This document shows, one piece after another, positions 7,930 through 16,905 of a stretch of 64,000 nucleotides of DNA. The DNA comes from Kibdelosporangium aridum. Lineage in GTDB: Bacteria > Actinomycetota > Actinomycetes > Mycobacteriales > Pseudonocardiaceae. Numbering within the stretch: the first letter of the stretch is position 1; each line of letters starts with the position of its first letter. A program made the position numbers and the translations under genes. The notes beneath the pieces were generated by a model, which saw only the letters and a list, made by a program, of their open reading frames with translations, had not been told where the DNA came from and ran no database searches. The DNA is taken from positions 186,001 to 250,000 of the forward strand of contig NZ_FWXV01000006.1 in NCBI RefSeq assembly GCF_900176515.1, in the 5' to 3' direction.

Positions 7930-10900
7930 ATGGGATTCGGACCGACTGCCGCTGACGGCGGCCGAAACGTTCCGCTCCGCATGCACGTCTACTCAGGCAG
8001 GGATCGCCACGACGCACTGAGGGCGCTGGCGGCAGGCCGTGAATCCGGCCAAGGGCCGGCGCGCTTGGTCATCCTCGCCGCGGGATCGGTGCAGCACGCC
8101 GCACGCGCGGCAGCCGCCCGCGGGTGGTTGACAGGTGCTGGGCGGCGACCCGAAGGTGTGGCCTTCTGTGAGACTCCGACAAAGGGCGAGATCGCATTCG
8201 TCTTCACCAACGGTGCCGCCGCCTACCAAGGCATGGGCAAGGAGTTGATGCACGAGTTCCCCGAGATCATGGCGACCATCGAGGCACGCTGCGGCTTGCT
8301 GGACGCCGCCGGATGGGCGTACATGGACACCAAAGTGGACAGTGTGCCCGCCCTCGACCAGATCTGGGGAGCCGGCTTGCTCGCCCAGGTGCACACCGAG
8401 ATCAACCGGGGCTTGCTGGGCATCTCGCCGAACGCGGTCATCGGCTACTCGTCCGGCGAATCCAATGCGCTCGTGGCCATGCAGGTGTGGCGGGACGTCC
8501 CCGGCCTGGTCGCGGACGCACAGGGATCCGCGCTGTTCACCAGCGCACTGGTGGGTGAGTTCGAGGCGGTGCGTCGCGTGTGGCGTCGGCTCGGGATCGA
8601 AGGCGATCGTTGGGCGAGCCACATCGTCAACGCACCAGTGGAAGACGTTCGCGCGGCGCTCGACGGTGAGCCCGCGGTGCACTTGATGGCGATCAACGCT
8701 CCTGACTCGTGCGTCGTGGGCGGTGAGGCGGTGGGATGTGAACGAGTCATCAGTCGGCTCGGACCGGGACGTGCGCTGCCCCTCGACTACGAGATCGCGG
8801 TGCACGCGCCCGAGTTGCACGAGGTCCGGGAGCACTGGCGGCAGTTGCACCACCGGCCGACTTTCGACGTACCGGGCGTACGGTTCTACTCCTGTGCCAC
8901 TGTGGACTGGTATTCACCGACGCCCGAAGCTGCGGCGGACGCGCTCACCGCGCAGGCGGTGACCACGGTTGACTTTGCCGCGACGGTCGAGCGCGCATGG
9001 GCTGACGGGGTACGCGTGTTCATCGAGCATGGTCCACAGGCGCTGTGCACGGGGTGGATTCACCGGATCCTGGGCGATCGGGAGTATCTCGCGGTCGCCA
9101 TGGACGGATGTGGTGTGCACCACCTCGTCAACACTGTCGCGGAACTCGTCGCGGCGGGCGTGCCCATGCGGACGGATCCGCTGTTCGACCACTTGGCGCG
9201 AAACTGTGCGTCGGCAGCGGAAAATGCCTCTCCACAGACAATGCCGCGTCCGCCGTCGTTGTCAGTGGCCGCCCCCGAGGTACGAACCGCGGACATATCG
9301 GCCACGGCGCCCCCTCGGACGGCGTCGCCGGTGGCAGGGGACATCTATCGGCAGATCTCCGTGCGCCATCAGGAATTCCTGGCGCTCCAGGCAGAAGTCC
9401 ACCAGAGGTTCCTGCTTTCCCAGCAGCGTACGCAAGCTGTATTCCGCGACGCCGTGCGGCGTGGCGAGGTTCCTGTGCCGGTGTCTTCACCACAGCCGCG
9501 CGTCAACCAAATCAATGGCATCGACGCCGGTATCGCCGCCGTGCTCGGTGATGCCGGTGCCGATCAGCCCGGCGCGGGCGAGCGATTCCACCGGCTGCTC
9601 AGTGCCAAGTTGACCTTCCATGGCAGCCCACCCCAGATCGGTGAGCCGGTTCGCGGCGAGACTCACGTCGACGGATACGGCGACCACGACGGTGTGCGCC
9701 TGTCGTTCTTTCGCGGCACCTGGTATGTCGGCGACGAACTCCGCATGACAGCCCGCGACTGCGTTGCCGGCTATTTCACCGAGACGGAACTCGCTGCGCT
9801 CGGCGGCGTGCAGTGGGATCCGGCGGCCGAGGTGCTCAGTGACTCCGAACAGGTCGATCCACCGGTTGTCGTTTGCTCGGTTCGCCGATTCGATCCCGAC
9901 GCGGTGCGCGCGTTCGCAGATGGCCGTCCGGCTGACTGTTTCGGACCCGGATGGGAGCGAACGCGGTGCCACATCCGCAGTCCACGGATGTCGGAGGGCC
10001 GGACGCCGCTCATCAACGAGGTGACCGAGTTCGACCCGGCGGGTGGACCGTGGCGGCGGGGCTATCTGCGAGCCGAAACACCCGTCGCGCGGGGGGACTG
10101 GTTCTTCGAGGCCCGGTTCACCGACGACCCGTTCATGCCCGGATCGCTGATGCTCGACGGAAGCTTGCAGGCATCGGCGTTCTACCTGGCGGCCATGGGA
10201 TATACGGTCGACCGCGACGGCTGGCGCTTCGAGCCAGTGCCCGACCACGCCTACCACGTGCGCAACCACGGCCGCGTGACTCCGGACAATCGCGACCTGA
10301 CCGTCGAGGTGTTCGTCCGCGAGATCTCGGCCGGTCCGCAGCCCACGCTGTTCGCCGACGTACTGTGCACAGTGGATGGAATCAAGGTGTTTCACGTTCA
10401 TCGCCTTGGTCTGCGGCTCGTGCCAGACTGGCCGCTGTCGTACTGGCGCCAGCTCGGTCCTCCCGCTGTTCAGACCACGGGTGAGCCAGTGGCGCCCGCG
10501 GAACTCGCTGGGCTCCGGGGTTACCACGAGAGCAAGCCAGTGGCCGAAGTGGACGGTTTCCGTTTTGACTACGCGTCATTGCTCGCCCTCGCATGGGGGA
10601 AGCCATCCGAGGCTTTCGGCCCCGCCTACGAGGCCTTCGACGGCCCGCGTCGGATCACTCGCATGCCTGGCCCGCCTTACGGTTTCATGAGCCGCGTGGT
10701 GTCGCTCGATGGCCCGTTCCTTGGTATGAAAACCGGTACACGGGCCGAGGTCGAGTACGACGTTCCCGAGGAAGTCTGGTACTTCGAGCAGAACGGCTAT
10801 CCGGCCATGCCGTTCGCGGTGCTCCTGGAGGTGGTCCTCCAGGCCTGCGGCTGGGTCGGCTTGTACGTCGGCGGCGCGTTGGCAGGCGGCGACACAGACC

Positions 10901-12858
10901 TGTTGATACGTAACCTCGACGGCACAGGCACCGTGACCGGTGAGATCCGGCCGGGGACACGCACGCTACGCACTCGTGCCGTGCTGACCCGCGCCTCGCG
11001 GGCGGCTGGCGTGATCCTCATGTCCTTCGACGTCGAGTGTTTTGCCGACGGACAACCAGTCTTCACGCTGTCCAGCGGGTTCGGGTTCTTCGCGCCGGAG
11101 GCGTTCGAGAATCAGGTCGGCCTGCCTGGATCCGATGCCGAACGCGCCCAGCTTGAGGCATCTTGTGACAGCGTCGTCGACCTCACGCGGCGGCCGGACC
11201 GTTACTTCAGCGGTTCACTGCGACTGGCCGGACCGATGCTGCTCATGCTCGACCGGGTCACCGGCTACTGGCCAGACGGCGGCGAGGCGGGGCTCGGCCG
11301 GTTGCGCGCCGAGAAGGACGTCGACCCCGGGGAGTGGTTCTTCAAGGCCCACTTCTTCCAGGATCCCGTGCAGCCGGGCTCGCTGGGTGTCGAGAGCATG
11401 TGCCAGCTGCTGCAGTTCTACCTCATCGAGCGCGACTTCGGTGCGGGACTGCGTAATCCGCGATTCGAACCCGTGCTGCCCGGCCGCCAGGTGACCTGGA
11501 AGTACCGCGGTCAGGTCGTGCCGACGAACAAACGCGTCACGGTCGAGATGGACATCGTCGAGGTCGACGAGCATGACCGCCATGCGGTCGCGCATGGCTG
11601 GCTGTGGGTGGACGGCAAGCGCATCTACCACGTGAAGGACCTGGGAATGCGTGTGGTGGAGGACACGAGCGGTGGGGCGTTGGCAAGCTCGGCCGACGAA
11701 GTGGTAGTACTGGATCCTGCGGTCGACACCTGGTTGCTCGATCATTGTCCTACTTTCACGGTGCCGGCTCTGCCGATGATGTCCATACTCGATCTGCTCG
11801 CCCGCGCAGCCACTGTCCACTCGGGCCGCTGCGTCACAGCCATCCGCGACGTTCGGTTGCGGCGGTGGGTGCAGGTCTGGAAACCGGTTCGCCTGCGCAC
11901 AGAGGTGAGTGGATGGGGCGACGAGTTGGACGTGACGCTCCTGATGTGGCGTGAGGCGGCGACACCAGCGCTCTCCCGTTTCGAACCGGTTGCCAGCGCC
12001 ACCGTGCTGGTCGGCAGGCTGCCGGCCGAATACCGTGCACCCGAACCACTGACCGATGCCGAGCCGGCGGCCGACCCGTACAGCTCTGGAGTGGTCTTCC
12101 ACGGGCCGAGCTTCCAGCACCTCGTGTCGTTGCAGATGGGGAGCGCCGGAGCGTCGGGAGTCCTCGACGCCGGCCGGGGCAGTGTGCCACGCGGAATGCT
12201 CAACCAAGGACTGCTGGACGCCGCCACGCACGTCATTCCGCATGATCGGCTCTGGCTGTGGTCCAGTGAGATCGGCCGGGAGTGGGTGGGCTTCCCCCAC
12301 GAGATCACGACGTTCCAGTCGTTCGCGCCACTGCCGGACATCGGGAGGGTGTACGTCGAAGCACGCTTCGCCGGATTCCACCACGGCAACAGGATGAGGC
12401 CGGTCTTCGACCTATGGTTGTCGGACGAATGGCGGCTGCTCGCCACCATCCGTCTGGTCGACGCATTGGTGCCCAAGGGAAGTCTGGGTATGGCCGAACC
12501 AGGCGACCGACGGGCGTTCCTGCGGGACCGGCGCTACGTGGACGGCCTCGGTATCTCGGTGACCGACGGAGACGTGACCACAGTGTCTATTGCGGACGTT
12601 GAGCAGTTCGACTGGCTGGTGGGAACCGTCGCACAGCTCTACGATCTCCCGCCAGGAGCCCGAGGAAGGGACCACCTACCGTCTATCGCGATACGGGACC
12701 ACGTGGCGCGACTTGCCCGTGTGCATCCCTCGGCCGTCGCGGTAGCTCTGCGGGAGCACCGGGCATGGCCGAAGGCGAGGCCGGGCGAGGTCCACCATCT
12801 GCATGTCGAGCAGACGGCCGATCACCTGACAGTACGCAGTATTGTCCCGCCCACCTGA
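7930..12858 (+). CDS. PUFA-synthase-like protein: AT, two FabA-like hot-dog pairs, C-terminal PKS-type dehydratase
   Basis: 1642 residues, with a good ribosome site (AAGGTGAGG at 7911-7919) nine or ten bases before the ATG. The N-terminal third is a PfaB-like acyltransferase with Ser174 in GYSSGES. A predicted helical docking-type segment follows near 475-510. Then come four hot-dog folds in two FabA-like pairs. In the first, the FabA catalytic-His motif reads ARFTDDPFMPGS with Arg729 where His is expected. In the second, AHFFQDPVQPGS carries His1141 and looks competent. A further dehydratase-like fold begins around His1272 (LLDHCPTF). The last ~130 residues are unassigned. Classical PfaC is KS-CLF-DH-DH; here no KS or chain-length-factor domain is present, so the protein resembles a PfaB-PfaC hybrid. 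It lies 30 nt after the PfaA-like gene and should supply acyl transfer and dehydration. Confidence 0.82.
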   Translation: MGFGPTAADGGRNVPLRMHVYSGRDRHDALRALAAGRESGQGPARLVILAAGSVQHAARAAAARGWLTGAGRRPEGVAFCETPTKGEIAFVFTNGAAAYQGMGKELMHEFPEIMATIEARCGLLDAAGWAYMDTKVDSVPALDQIWGAGLLAQVHTEINRGLLGISPNAVIGYSSGESNALVAMQVWRDVPGLVADAQGSALFTSALVGEFEAVRRVWRRLGIEGDRWASHIVNAPVEDVRAALDGEPAVHLMAINAPDSCVVGGEAVGCERVISRLGPGRALPLDYEIAVHAPELHEVREHWRQLHHRPTFDVPGVRFYSCATVDWYSPTPEAAADALTAQAVTTVDFAATVERAWADGVRVFIEHGPQALCTGWIHRILGDREYLAVAMDGCGVHHLVNTVAELVAAGVPMRTDPLFDHLARNCASAAENASPQTMPRPPSLSVAAPEVRTADISATAPPRTASPVAGDIYRQISVRHQEFLALQAEVHQRFLLSQQRTQAVFRDAVRRGEVPVPVSSPQPRVNQINGIDAGIAAVLGDAGADQPGAGERFHRLLSAKLTFHGSPPQIGEPVRGETHVDGYGDHDGVRLSFFRGTWYVGDELRMTARDCVAGYFTETELAALGGVQWDPAAEVLSDSEQVDPPVVVCSVRRFDPDAVRAFADGRPADCFGPGWERTRCHIRSPRMSEGRTPLINEVTEFDPAGGPWRRGYLRAETPVARGDWFFEARFTDDPFMPGSLMLDGSLQASAFYLAAMGYTVDRDGWRFEPVPDHAYHVRNHGRVTPDNRDLTVEVFVREISAGPQPTLFADVLCTVDGIKVFHVHRLGLRLVPDWPLSYWRQLGPPAVQTTGEPVAPAELAGLRGYHESKPVAEVDGFRFDYASLLALAWGKPSEAFGPAYEAFDGPRRITRMPGPPYGFMSRVVSLDGPFLGMKTGTRAEVEYDVPEEVWYFEQNGYPAMPFAVLLEVVLQACGWVGLYVGGALAGGDTDLLIRNLDGTGTVTGEIRPGTRTLRTRAVLTRASRAAGVILMSFDVECFADGQPVFTLSSGFGFFAPEAFENQVGLPGSDAERAQLEASCDSVVDLTRRPDRYFSGSLRLAGPMLLMLDRVTGYWPDGGEAGLGRLRAEKDVDPGEWFFKAHFFQDPVQPGSLGVESMCQLLQFYLIERDFGAGLRNPRFEPVLPGRQVTWKYRGQVVPTNKRVTVEMDIVEVDEHDRHAVAHGWLWVDGKRIYHVKDLGMRVVEDTSGGALASSADEVVVLDPAVDTWLLDHCPTFTVPALPMMSILDLLARAATVHSGRCVTAIRDVRLRRWVQVWKPVRLRTEVSGWGDELDVTLLMWREAATPALSRFEPVASATVLVGRLPAEYRAPEPLTDAEPAADPYSSGVVFHGPSFQHLVSLQMGSAGASGVLDAGRGSVPRGMLNQGLLDAATHVIPHDRLWLWSSEIGREWVGFPHEITTFQSFAPLPDIGRVYVEARFAGFHHGNRMRPVFDLWLSDEWRLLATIRLVDALVPKGSLGMAEPGDRRAFLRDRRYVDGLGISVTDGDVTTVSIADVEQFDWLVGTVAQLYDLPPGARGRDHLPSIAIRDHVARLARVHPSAVAVALREHRAWPKARPGEVHHLHVEQTADHLTVRSIVPPT

Positions 12859-13660
12859 TACGCCTCCTTTCGAACTGTATTCCTCTCGGCATCTGAAGGC
12901 GCGACGTCCCAAGGGAACCGACGCGATGGTAGGCCGGTGACCGGATGGTGCCCTCTCACCGGCGTCGGACATGGTGCCTGTGAGGGCTCGGCATTGTCAC
13001 GGATCCAGTGGTAGGTAGTTGACCCCCAGAAGGACCATGTTCATCCCGGCGTTCTATGTTTTGTTGTATCGCAACGCGTTCGGTGTTGCCGACTGCCCCA
13101 ATCCGGTACCACCCGACGTCACCGCTGTCGGCTGGGCAGACCAGTTCAGCGGCCCCTTTCGCGATCACGCAAGGAACGTGAGACTGACAAAGGCCCACCC
13201 TCGGTGCCGAGCCCGACCGTCGCAGACAGTTGTTGGCAGGGAGTGCGCGGCATGGCATCGACAGTGTGTCGTTTGTACCCGACAAGAGTGTCGCGAGTCT
13301 CGTCGGAGTTGCCAATGGAGCAAGGAGTTTCTGTGCAGTCTGGTGTGATTCGTCAGAGCGTGATGCTCACTGCCGCGGTACCGGCGCGCTGTCTCCGGCA
13401 GCAGAACCCGGAGTCCGGTGACGGCAGGCGTTCGGCAACCGCGTATCGAACACACCGGTGCCCTTCCGGCGGCGCACCACCGAATCCGCCGACGAGATCA
13501 CCACAGCCGCACTGGTGATCCTGCACATCGAGCACGACCCCACCGCGTGACCACCCAGCGCAACAAACTGTTGTGCGGAACGACTCACTGACTTGGTCAG
13601 GCATGCCCTGACTACAGGAAAGCGCAAGAGCACCTCTGTGGACGCAAGAAGGGAACAACT
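12859..13660 (+). other. About 800 nt without a confident gene, between the megasynthase genes and the HMGS operon
   Basis: I see no recognisable protein here on either strand. A 103-codon open frame from ATG 13037 (ends 13348) has an AGAAGGA site before it, but its Arg/Cys-rich composition and lack of any familiar motif make it doubtful. The stretch probably carries the promoter of the ACP-to-AONS operon. I could not pick a convincing -35/-10 pair. Confidence 0.4.
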
Positions 13661-13924
13661 ATGACGCGCCCTGTTGTCACTCGCGAAGACATCTTCGCTG
13701 TCGTCAAGAAGAACATCGCCACCGTCATCGAAGGAGCTGAAGGCCTAGAGGTCACCGAGACAGCCAGCATGAAGGACTTTGGCGCGGACTCGCTGGAGAT
13801 GGTGGAGGTGGTGTCGCGCTCGATGAAGGAGCTACGGATCAAGATCCCCCGCACCGAGCTGTCGACGGTGTCGAACCTCAAGGAGCTGGTGGACATCTTC
13901 GAGCACTTCGCCGCAGCCGCTTGA
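13661..13924 (+). CDS. Stand-alone acyl carrier protein of the beta-branching cassette
   Basis: An 87-residue ACP with Ser44 in the 4'-phosphopantetheine motif FGADSLEMVE. The ATG is preceded by AAGAAGGGA at a spacing of about 7. It heads an operon encoding KS, AT, KR, an HMG-CoA-synthase-like enzyme and two enoyl-CoA-hydratase-like proteins. In such cassettes (pksX, curacin and pederin types) a dedicated donor ACP carries malonyl, then acetyl, for addition to the beta-keto group of the growing chain. That is the likely job here. It could also serve as the carrier for a small type II elongation system with the downstream KS and AT. Confidence 0.9.
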   Translation: MTRPVVTREDIFAVVKKNIATVIEGAEGLEVTETASMKDFGADSLEMVEVVSRSMKELRIKIPRTELSTVSNLKELVDIFEHFAAAA

Positions 13925-13932
13925 GGTGCCTG

Positions 13933-15219
13933 ATGGAACGGACTTTTGATCAGCGTGTCGTGATCTCCGGTATGGGTGTGGTGACGTGTCTCGGCGAGAG
14001 TGTTCCCGAGTTCTGGGCAGGGCTTCTCGCCGGACGGTCGGGGATCACGAACTGGAAGAACATGGACAAGCGTGTGGAGTGCCGGGTCGCTGGTGACCTG
14101 AGCGACTTCGACTACCACGATCATCTGGACCGTGTGGGTCGTGGGTATGACGCCGAGCTGACGAAGGCAGTCAAGAGACTCCTTCGCATCACGCCGCTTT
14201 CCGGGCAGTTGGCAGCGTCTGCCGCGGTCCAGGCGTATGTCGACGCCGGGCTTGGTCGCGTCACGGTCGATCCTGATCGAGTCGGGCACGTGCTGGCCGG
14301 TCACAACCTGAACACGCCGATGATCACGGAGAACAGCCGTATCTTCGCCGACGATCCCGAGTACATGGCACCCCTGCTGGGGATGGTGGTCCTGGACACC
14401 GACGTCGTCGGTCTGGTCTGCGAGCTGTTGCAGCTGCGCGGGCCGAGCCTGATGGTCGGCGGCGCGTGTGCGAGCGGCAACTTGGCTGTCCTCAGTGGAC
14501 TGGACATGATTCGGTCCGGCCGGGCGGACGTGGTCGTCGTCACGGGTGCCCCGGTTGCCATGGAGCCCGCGGTCATCCATTCATGGGTGGAGATCGAGGC
14601 GCTGACCTTCCGGTCGTTCAACGATGATCCGGCTCGCGCGAGCCGGCCCTTCGATGCCCGGCGGGAGGGCTTCGTGCCCAGTGAGGGTGCGGGCGCGGTG
14701 GTGATCGAGACGATGGCGAGCGCCCGCCGGCGCGGCGCGACCGTCTACGCGGAACTGCTCGGTGGCGCTGCGGCGTCGGATGGTTCCCGGCAGACCCGGC
14801 CACACCAGGACGGGCAGGAGCGTGCGATGCGCAACGCACTGCTGGATGCGCGTGTCCGCGCGGAGCAGGTCGACTACGTCAATGCCCATGCGACGTCGAC
14901 GCCGCTGGGTGACGCGGTCGAGGTGGCTGCGGTCAAGGCCGTCCTCGGCGACCGGGCGCGCAGTGTTCCGGTGAACGCGACGAAGTCGATGATCGGGCAC
15001 AGCCTCACCTCGGCTGGAGTCCTCGAACTGATCGCCACGACGCTGCAGATCCAGCATGGCGTTCTGCACCCGACGATCAACCAGGACGAGAAGGACCCGG
15101 AGCTCGATCTGGATTTCGTCCCGAACGAGGCCCGTGAGCACGCCGTCACTGTGGCGATCTCGAACTCGTTCGGTTTCGGCGGGATCAACTCGTGCCTGGT
15201 CGTGGGATGTCTAGGATGA
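13933..15219 (+). CDS. Stand-alone ketosynthase of the HMGS cassette
   Basis: 428 residues, FabF-like fold. The expected active-site residues are all visible: Cys179 in GGACASGN, His in NAHATSTPLGD and His in GHSLTSAG, plus the C-terminal NSFGFGGINS. In HMGS cassettes the free-standing KS is generally a decarboxylase in which the cysteine is replaced (usually by Ser), making acetyl-ACP from malonyl-ACP. Here the Cys is retained, so condensation activity is not excluded. I chose the ATG at 13933, with GAGGTG at 13923-13928, over the TTG overlapping the ACP stop. The stop forms an ATGA with the next gene. Confidence 0.88.
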   Translation: MERTFDQRVVISGMGVVTCLGESVPEFWAGLLAGRSGITNWKNMDKRVECRVAGDLSDFDYHDHLDRVGRGYDAELTKAVKRLLRITPLSGQLAASAAVQAYVDAGLGRVTVDPDRVGHVLAGHNLNTPMITENSRIFADDPEYMAPLLGMVVLDTDVVGLVCELLQLRGPSLMVGGACASGNLAVLSGLDMIRSGRADVVVVTGAPVAMEPAVIHSWVEIEALTFRSFNDDPARASRPFDARREGFVPSEGAGAVVIETMASARRRGATVYAELLGGAAASDGSRQTRPHQDGQERAMRNALLDARVRAEQVDYVNAHATSTPLGDAVEVAAVKAVLGDRARSVPVNATKSMIGHSLTSAGVLELIATTLQIQHGVLHPTINQDEKDPELDLDFVPNEAREHAVTVAISNSFGFGGINSCLVVGCLG

Positions 15220-16151
15220 ACGCGTTCCTGTTCGCAGGGCAAGGCAGCGAACGGGTCGGCATGGGCGCCGACCTGACCGCTGCCTGCGCGGCCTGTCGCG
15301 CCAAGTTCGCCGCAGCGGACGAGGCACTGGGCCAGCCGTTGTCGCGGTGGATCGAGGAAGGGCCCGAGGAGGTACTGCGAAGCACTGAGATCGCGCAACC
15401 TGCGCTGCTGACACTCGGTGTCGCGCAAGCAGGACACCTGATGGCGCGTGGCGTCTGGCCAGTGGCACTCGCGGGACACAGCCTCGGCCAATACACCGCC
15501 TTGGTGATCGCCGGAGCGCTGAGTTTCAGCGATGCGGTGCGACTCGTCGCGGTACGTGGGCAGCTGATGCAGCGGGCTGTCCCGCGCGGAGCCGGAGCGA
15601 TGGTGGCTGTCTCGGGCTTGCCGCGGGAGGTACTCGCGGTGGCGTGCAAGCTCGGCAACGAGCACGGTGTGGTTGGTGTGGCCTGCTTCAACGCACCCGG
15701 CCGAGCCGTTCTCTCCGGAGAAGCAGACGCCGTCGCGGTCGCTGCGGACGCCTGCGAGGACTTTGGCGGCGGTGTTATCGCCCTGCCGGTGAGTGCGCCG
15801 TTCCACAGCGCGCTCCTTGCGCCGATGGTTCCGCGGTTTGCTCGACTGGTGGCCGAAACACCAGTACAGACGCCGAGGATTCCTGTGGTGGACAATGTCA
15901 CAGCGCAGCCGTTGCGCGACGCCGACGCGGTCCGGAAGTCCCTTGTGGACCAGATTGAAGCGCCGGTGCTGTTCGATGACAGCCTGCGCACCCTGGTAGA
16001 GCTGGGCGTTCAGCGTGTGATCGGGTGCGGACCGGGTACCGCGGGGCTGAAGTTCGCATCGCTGACCATTCCGGACGTCCCACGGGCGACGTTCGAGGAG
16101 ACCGCGGCCGCGGCGAGCCATGTGGGAGGTGCACATGTCGGGCCGGTTTGA
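15216..16151 (+). CDS. Malonyl-CoA:ACP acyltransferase (trans-acting AT)
   Basis: 311 residues, FabD-like. It begins MNAFLFAGQGSERVGMG, carries Ser89 in the GHSLGQ nucleophile motif, and has APFHS containing the partner histidine. The ATG at 15216 overlaps the KS stop as ATGA. The 3' end overlaps the next gene by 17 nt. It most likely loads malonate on the stand-alone ACP for the KS and HMG-CoA-synthase-like enzyme. Since both megasynthases have their own AT domains, it is probably specific to the cassette. Confidence 0.9.
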   Translation: MNAFLFAGQGSERVGMGADLTAACAACRAKFAAADEALGQPLSRWIEEGPEEVLRSTEIAQPALLTLGVAQAGHLMARGVWPVALAGHSLGQYTALVIAGALSFSDAVRLVAVRGQLMQRAVPRGAGAMVAVSGLPREVLAVACKLGNEHGVVGVACFNAPGRAVLSGEADAVAVAADACEDFGGGVIALPVSAPFHSALLAPMVPRFARLVAETPVQTPRIPVVDNVTAQPLRDADAVRKSLVDQIEAPVLFDDSLRTLVELGVQRVIGCGPGTAGLKFASLTIPDVPRATFEETAAAASHVGGAHVGPV

Positions 16152-16905
16152 CGGCAAGGGTTTTGTTGTCACCGGAGGTACGCGTGGCATCGGGCGGGCG
16201 ATCGTGCTCGGCGCTGCCGCTGAAGGCGCCCGCGTGGTGTTCTGTGGACGCGGTGAATCCGCGCCTGTCGGAGCCGAGGTCGAGGCCGCTGCCCGTGCGG
16301 CGGGCGGTCAGGCGCGGTTCGTCCCGGCGGATGTCGCCGTGGAGGCAGATGTCGAGCGGTTGTTCGACAACGCCCTCGGATGGCTGGACGAGGTGCACGT
16401 CGTGGTGAACAACGCCGGTGTCACTCGTGACTCGTTGCTCGTGCAGACCACTCTCGAGGACTGGCGGTACGTACTGGACGTCAACCTTCGTGGTCCGTTC
16501 GTGGTATGCCGTCGCGCGGTGGACGAAATGCTGGCCCAGGGCAGTGGTGGCCGGATTGTGAACGTGGCTTCGTTCACGGCCAACGGTCTCGCGGGAGCGG
16601 CAAGCTATGCGGCCTCCAAGTCCGCTTTGCTGTCACTGACCCGGAGTGTGGCCAAAGAGTACGGTCGCCGCCGGATCTTGTGCAATGCGGTCGTTCCCGG
16701 GTTCGTCGAGACCGACATGACCACCGGATACCGTGCGGCTGCTCGGGCAGCACTGGCTCAGCTCTCACCCTACGGGCGGTTCGGGCTCGCGGAGGAAGTC
16801 GCGGGGACCGTCCTCTTTCTGGCATCAGATGAGGCATCGTTCGTGACGGGTGACGCGGTGTATGTGGCAGGAGCGGTACGTGACGTGCCGCGGATGACCT
16901 CATGA
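16135..16905 (+). CDS. FabG-like ketoreductase (SDR)
   Basis: 256 residues. Classical SDR: TGGTRGIGRA for NADPH binding, NNAG at the end of strand 4, and YAASK with the catalytic Tyr/Lys. The ATG at 16135 has GGGAGGT seven bases upstream, better than any earlier start. The gene is nested in the HMGS operon, overlapping its neighbours at both ends. Probable role: reducing a beta-keto thioester on the stand-alone ACP or releasing-product ketone. A paralogue lies at 18868. Confidence 0.88.
   Translation: MSGRFDGKGFVVTGGTRGIGRAIVLGAAAEGARVVFCGRGESAPVGAEVEAAARAAGGQARFVPADVAVEADVERLFDNALGWLDEVHVVVNNAGVTRDSLLVQTTLEDWRYVLDVNLRGPFVVCRRAVDEMLAQGSGGRIVNVASFTANGLAGAASYAASKSALLSLTRSVAKEYGRRRILCNAVVPGFVETDMTTGYRAAARAALAQLSPYGRFGLAEEVAGTVLFLASDEASFVTGDAVYVAGAVRDVPRMTS

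Noticed and set aside
13204-13518. 104-codon frame in the gap before the ACP gene
   Set aside because: No ribosome site, no recognisable motif and overlapping frames of equal length on both strands.
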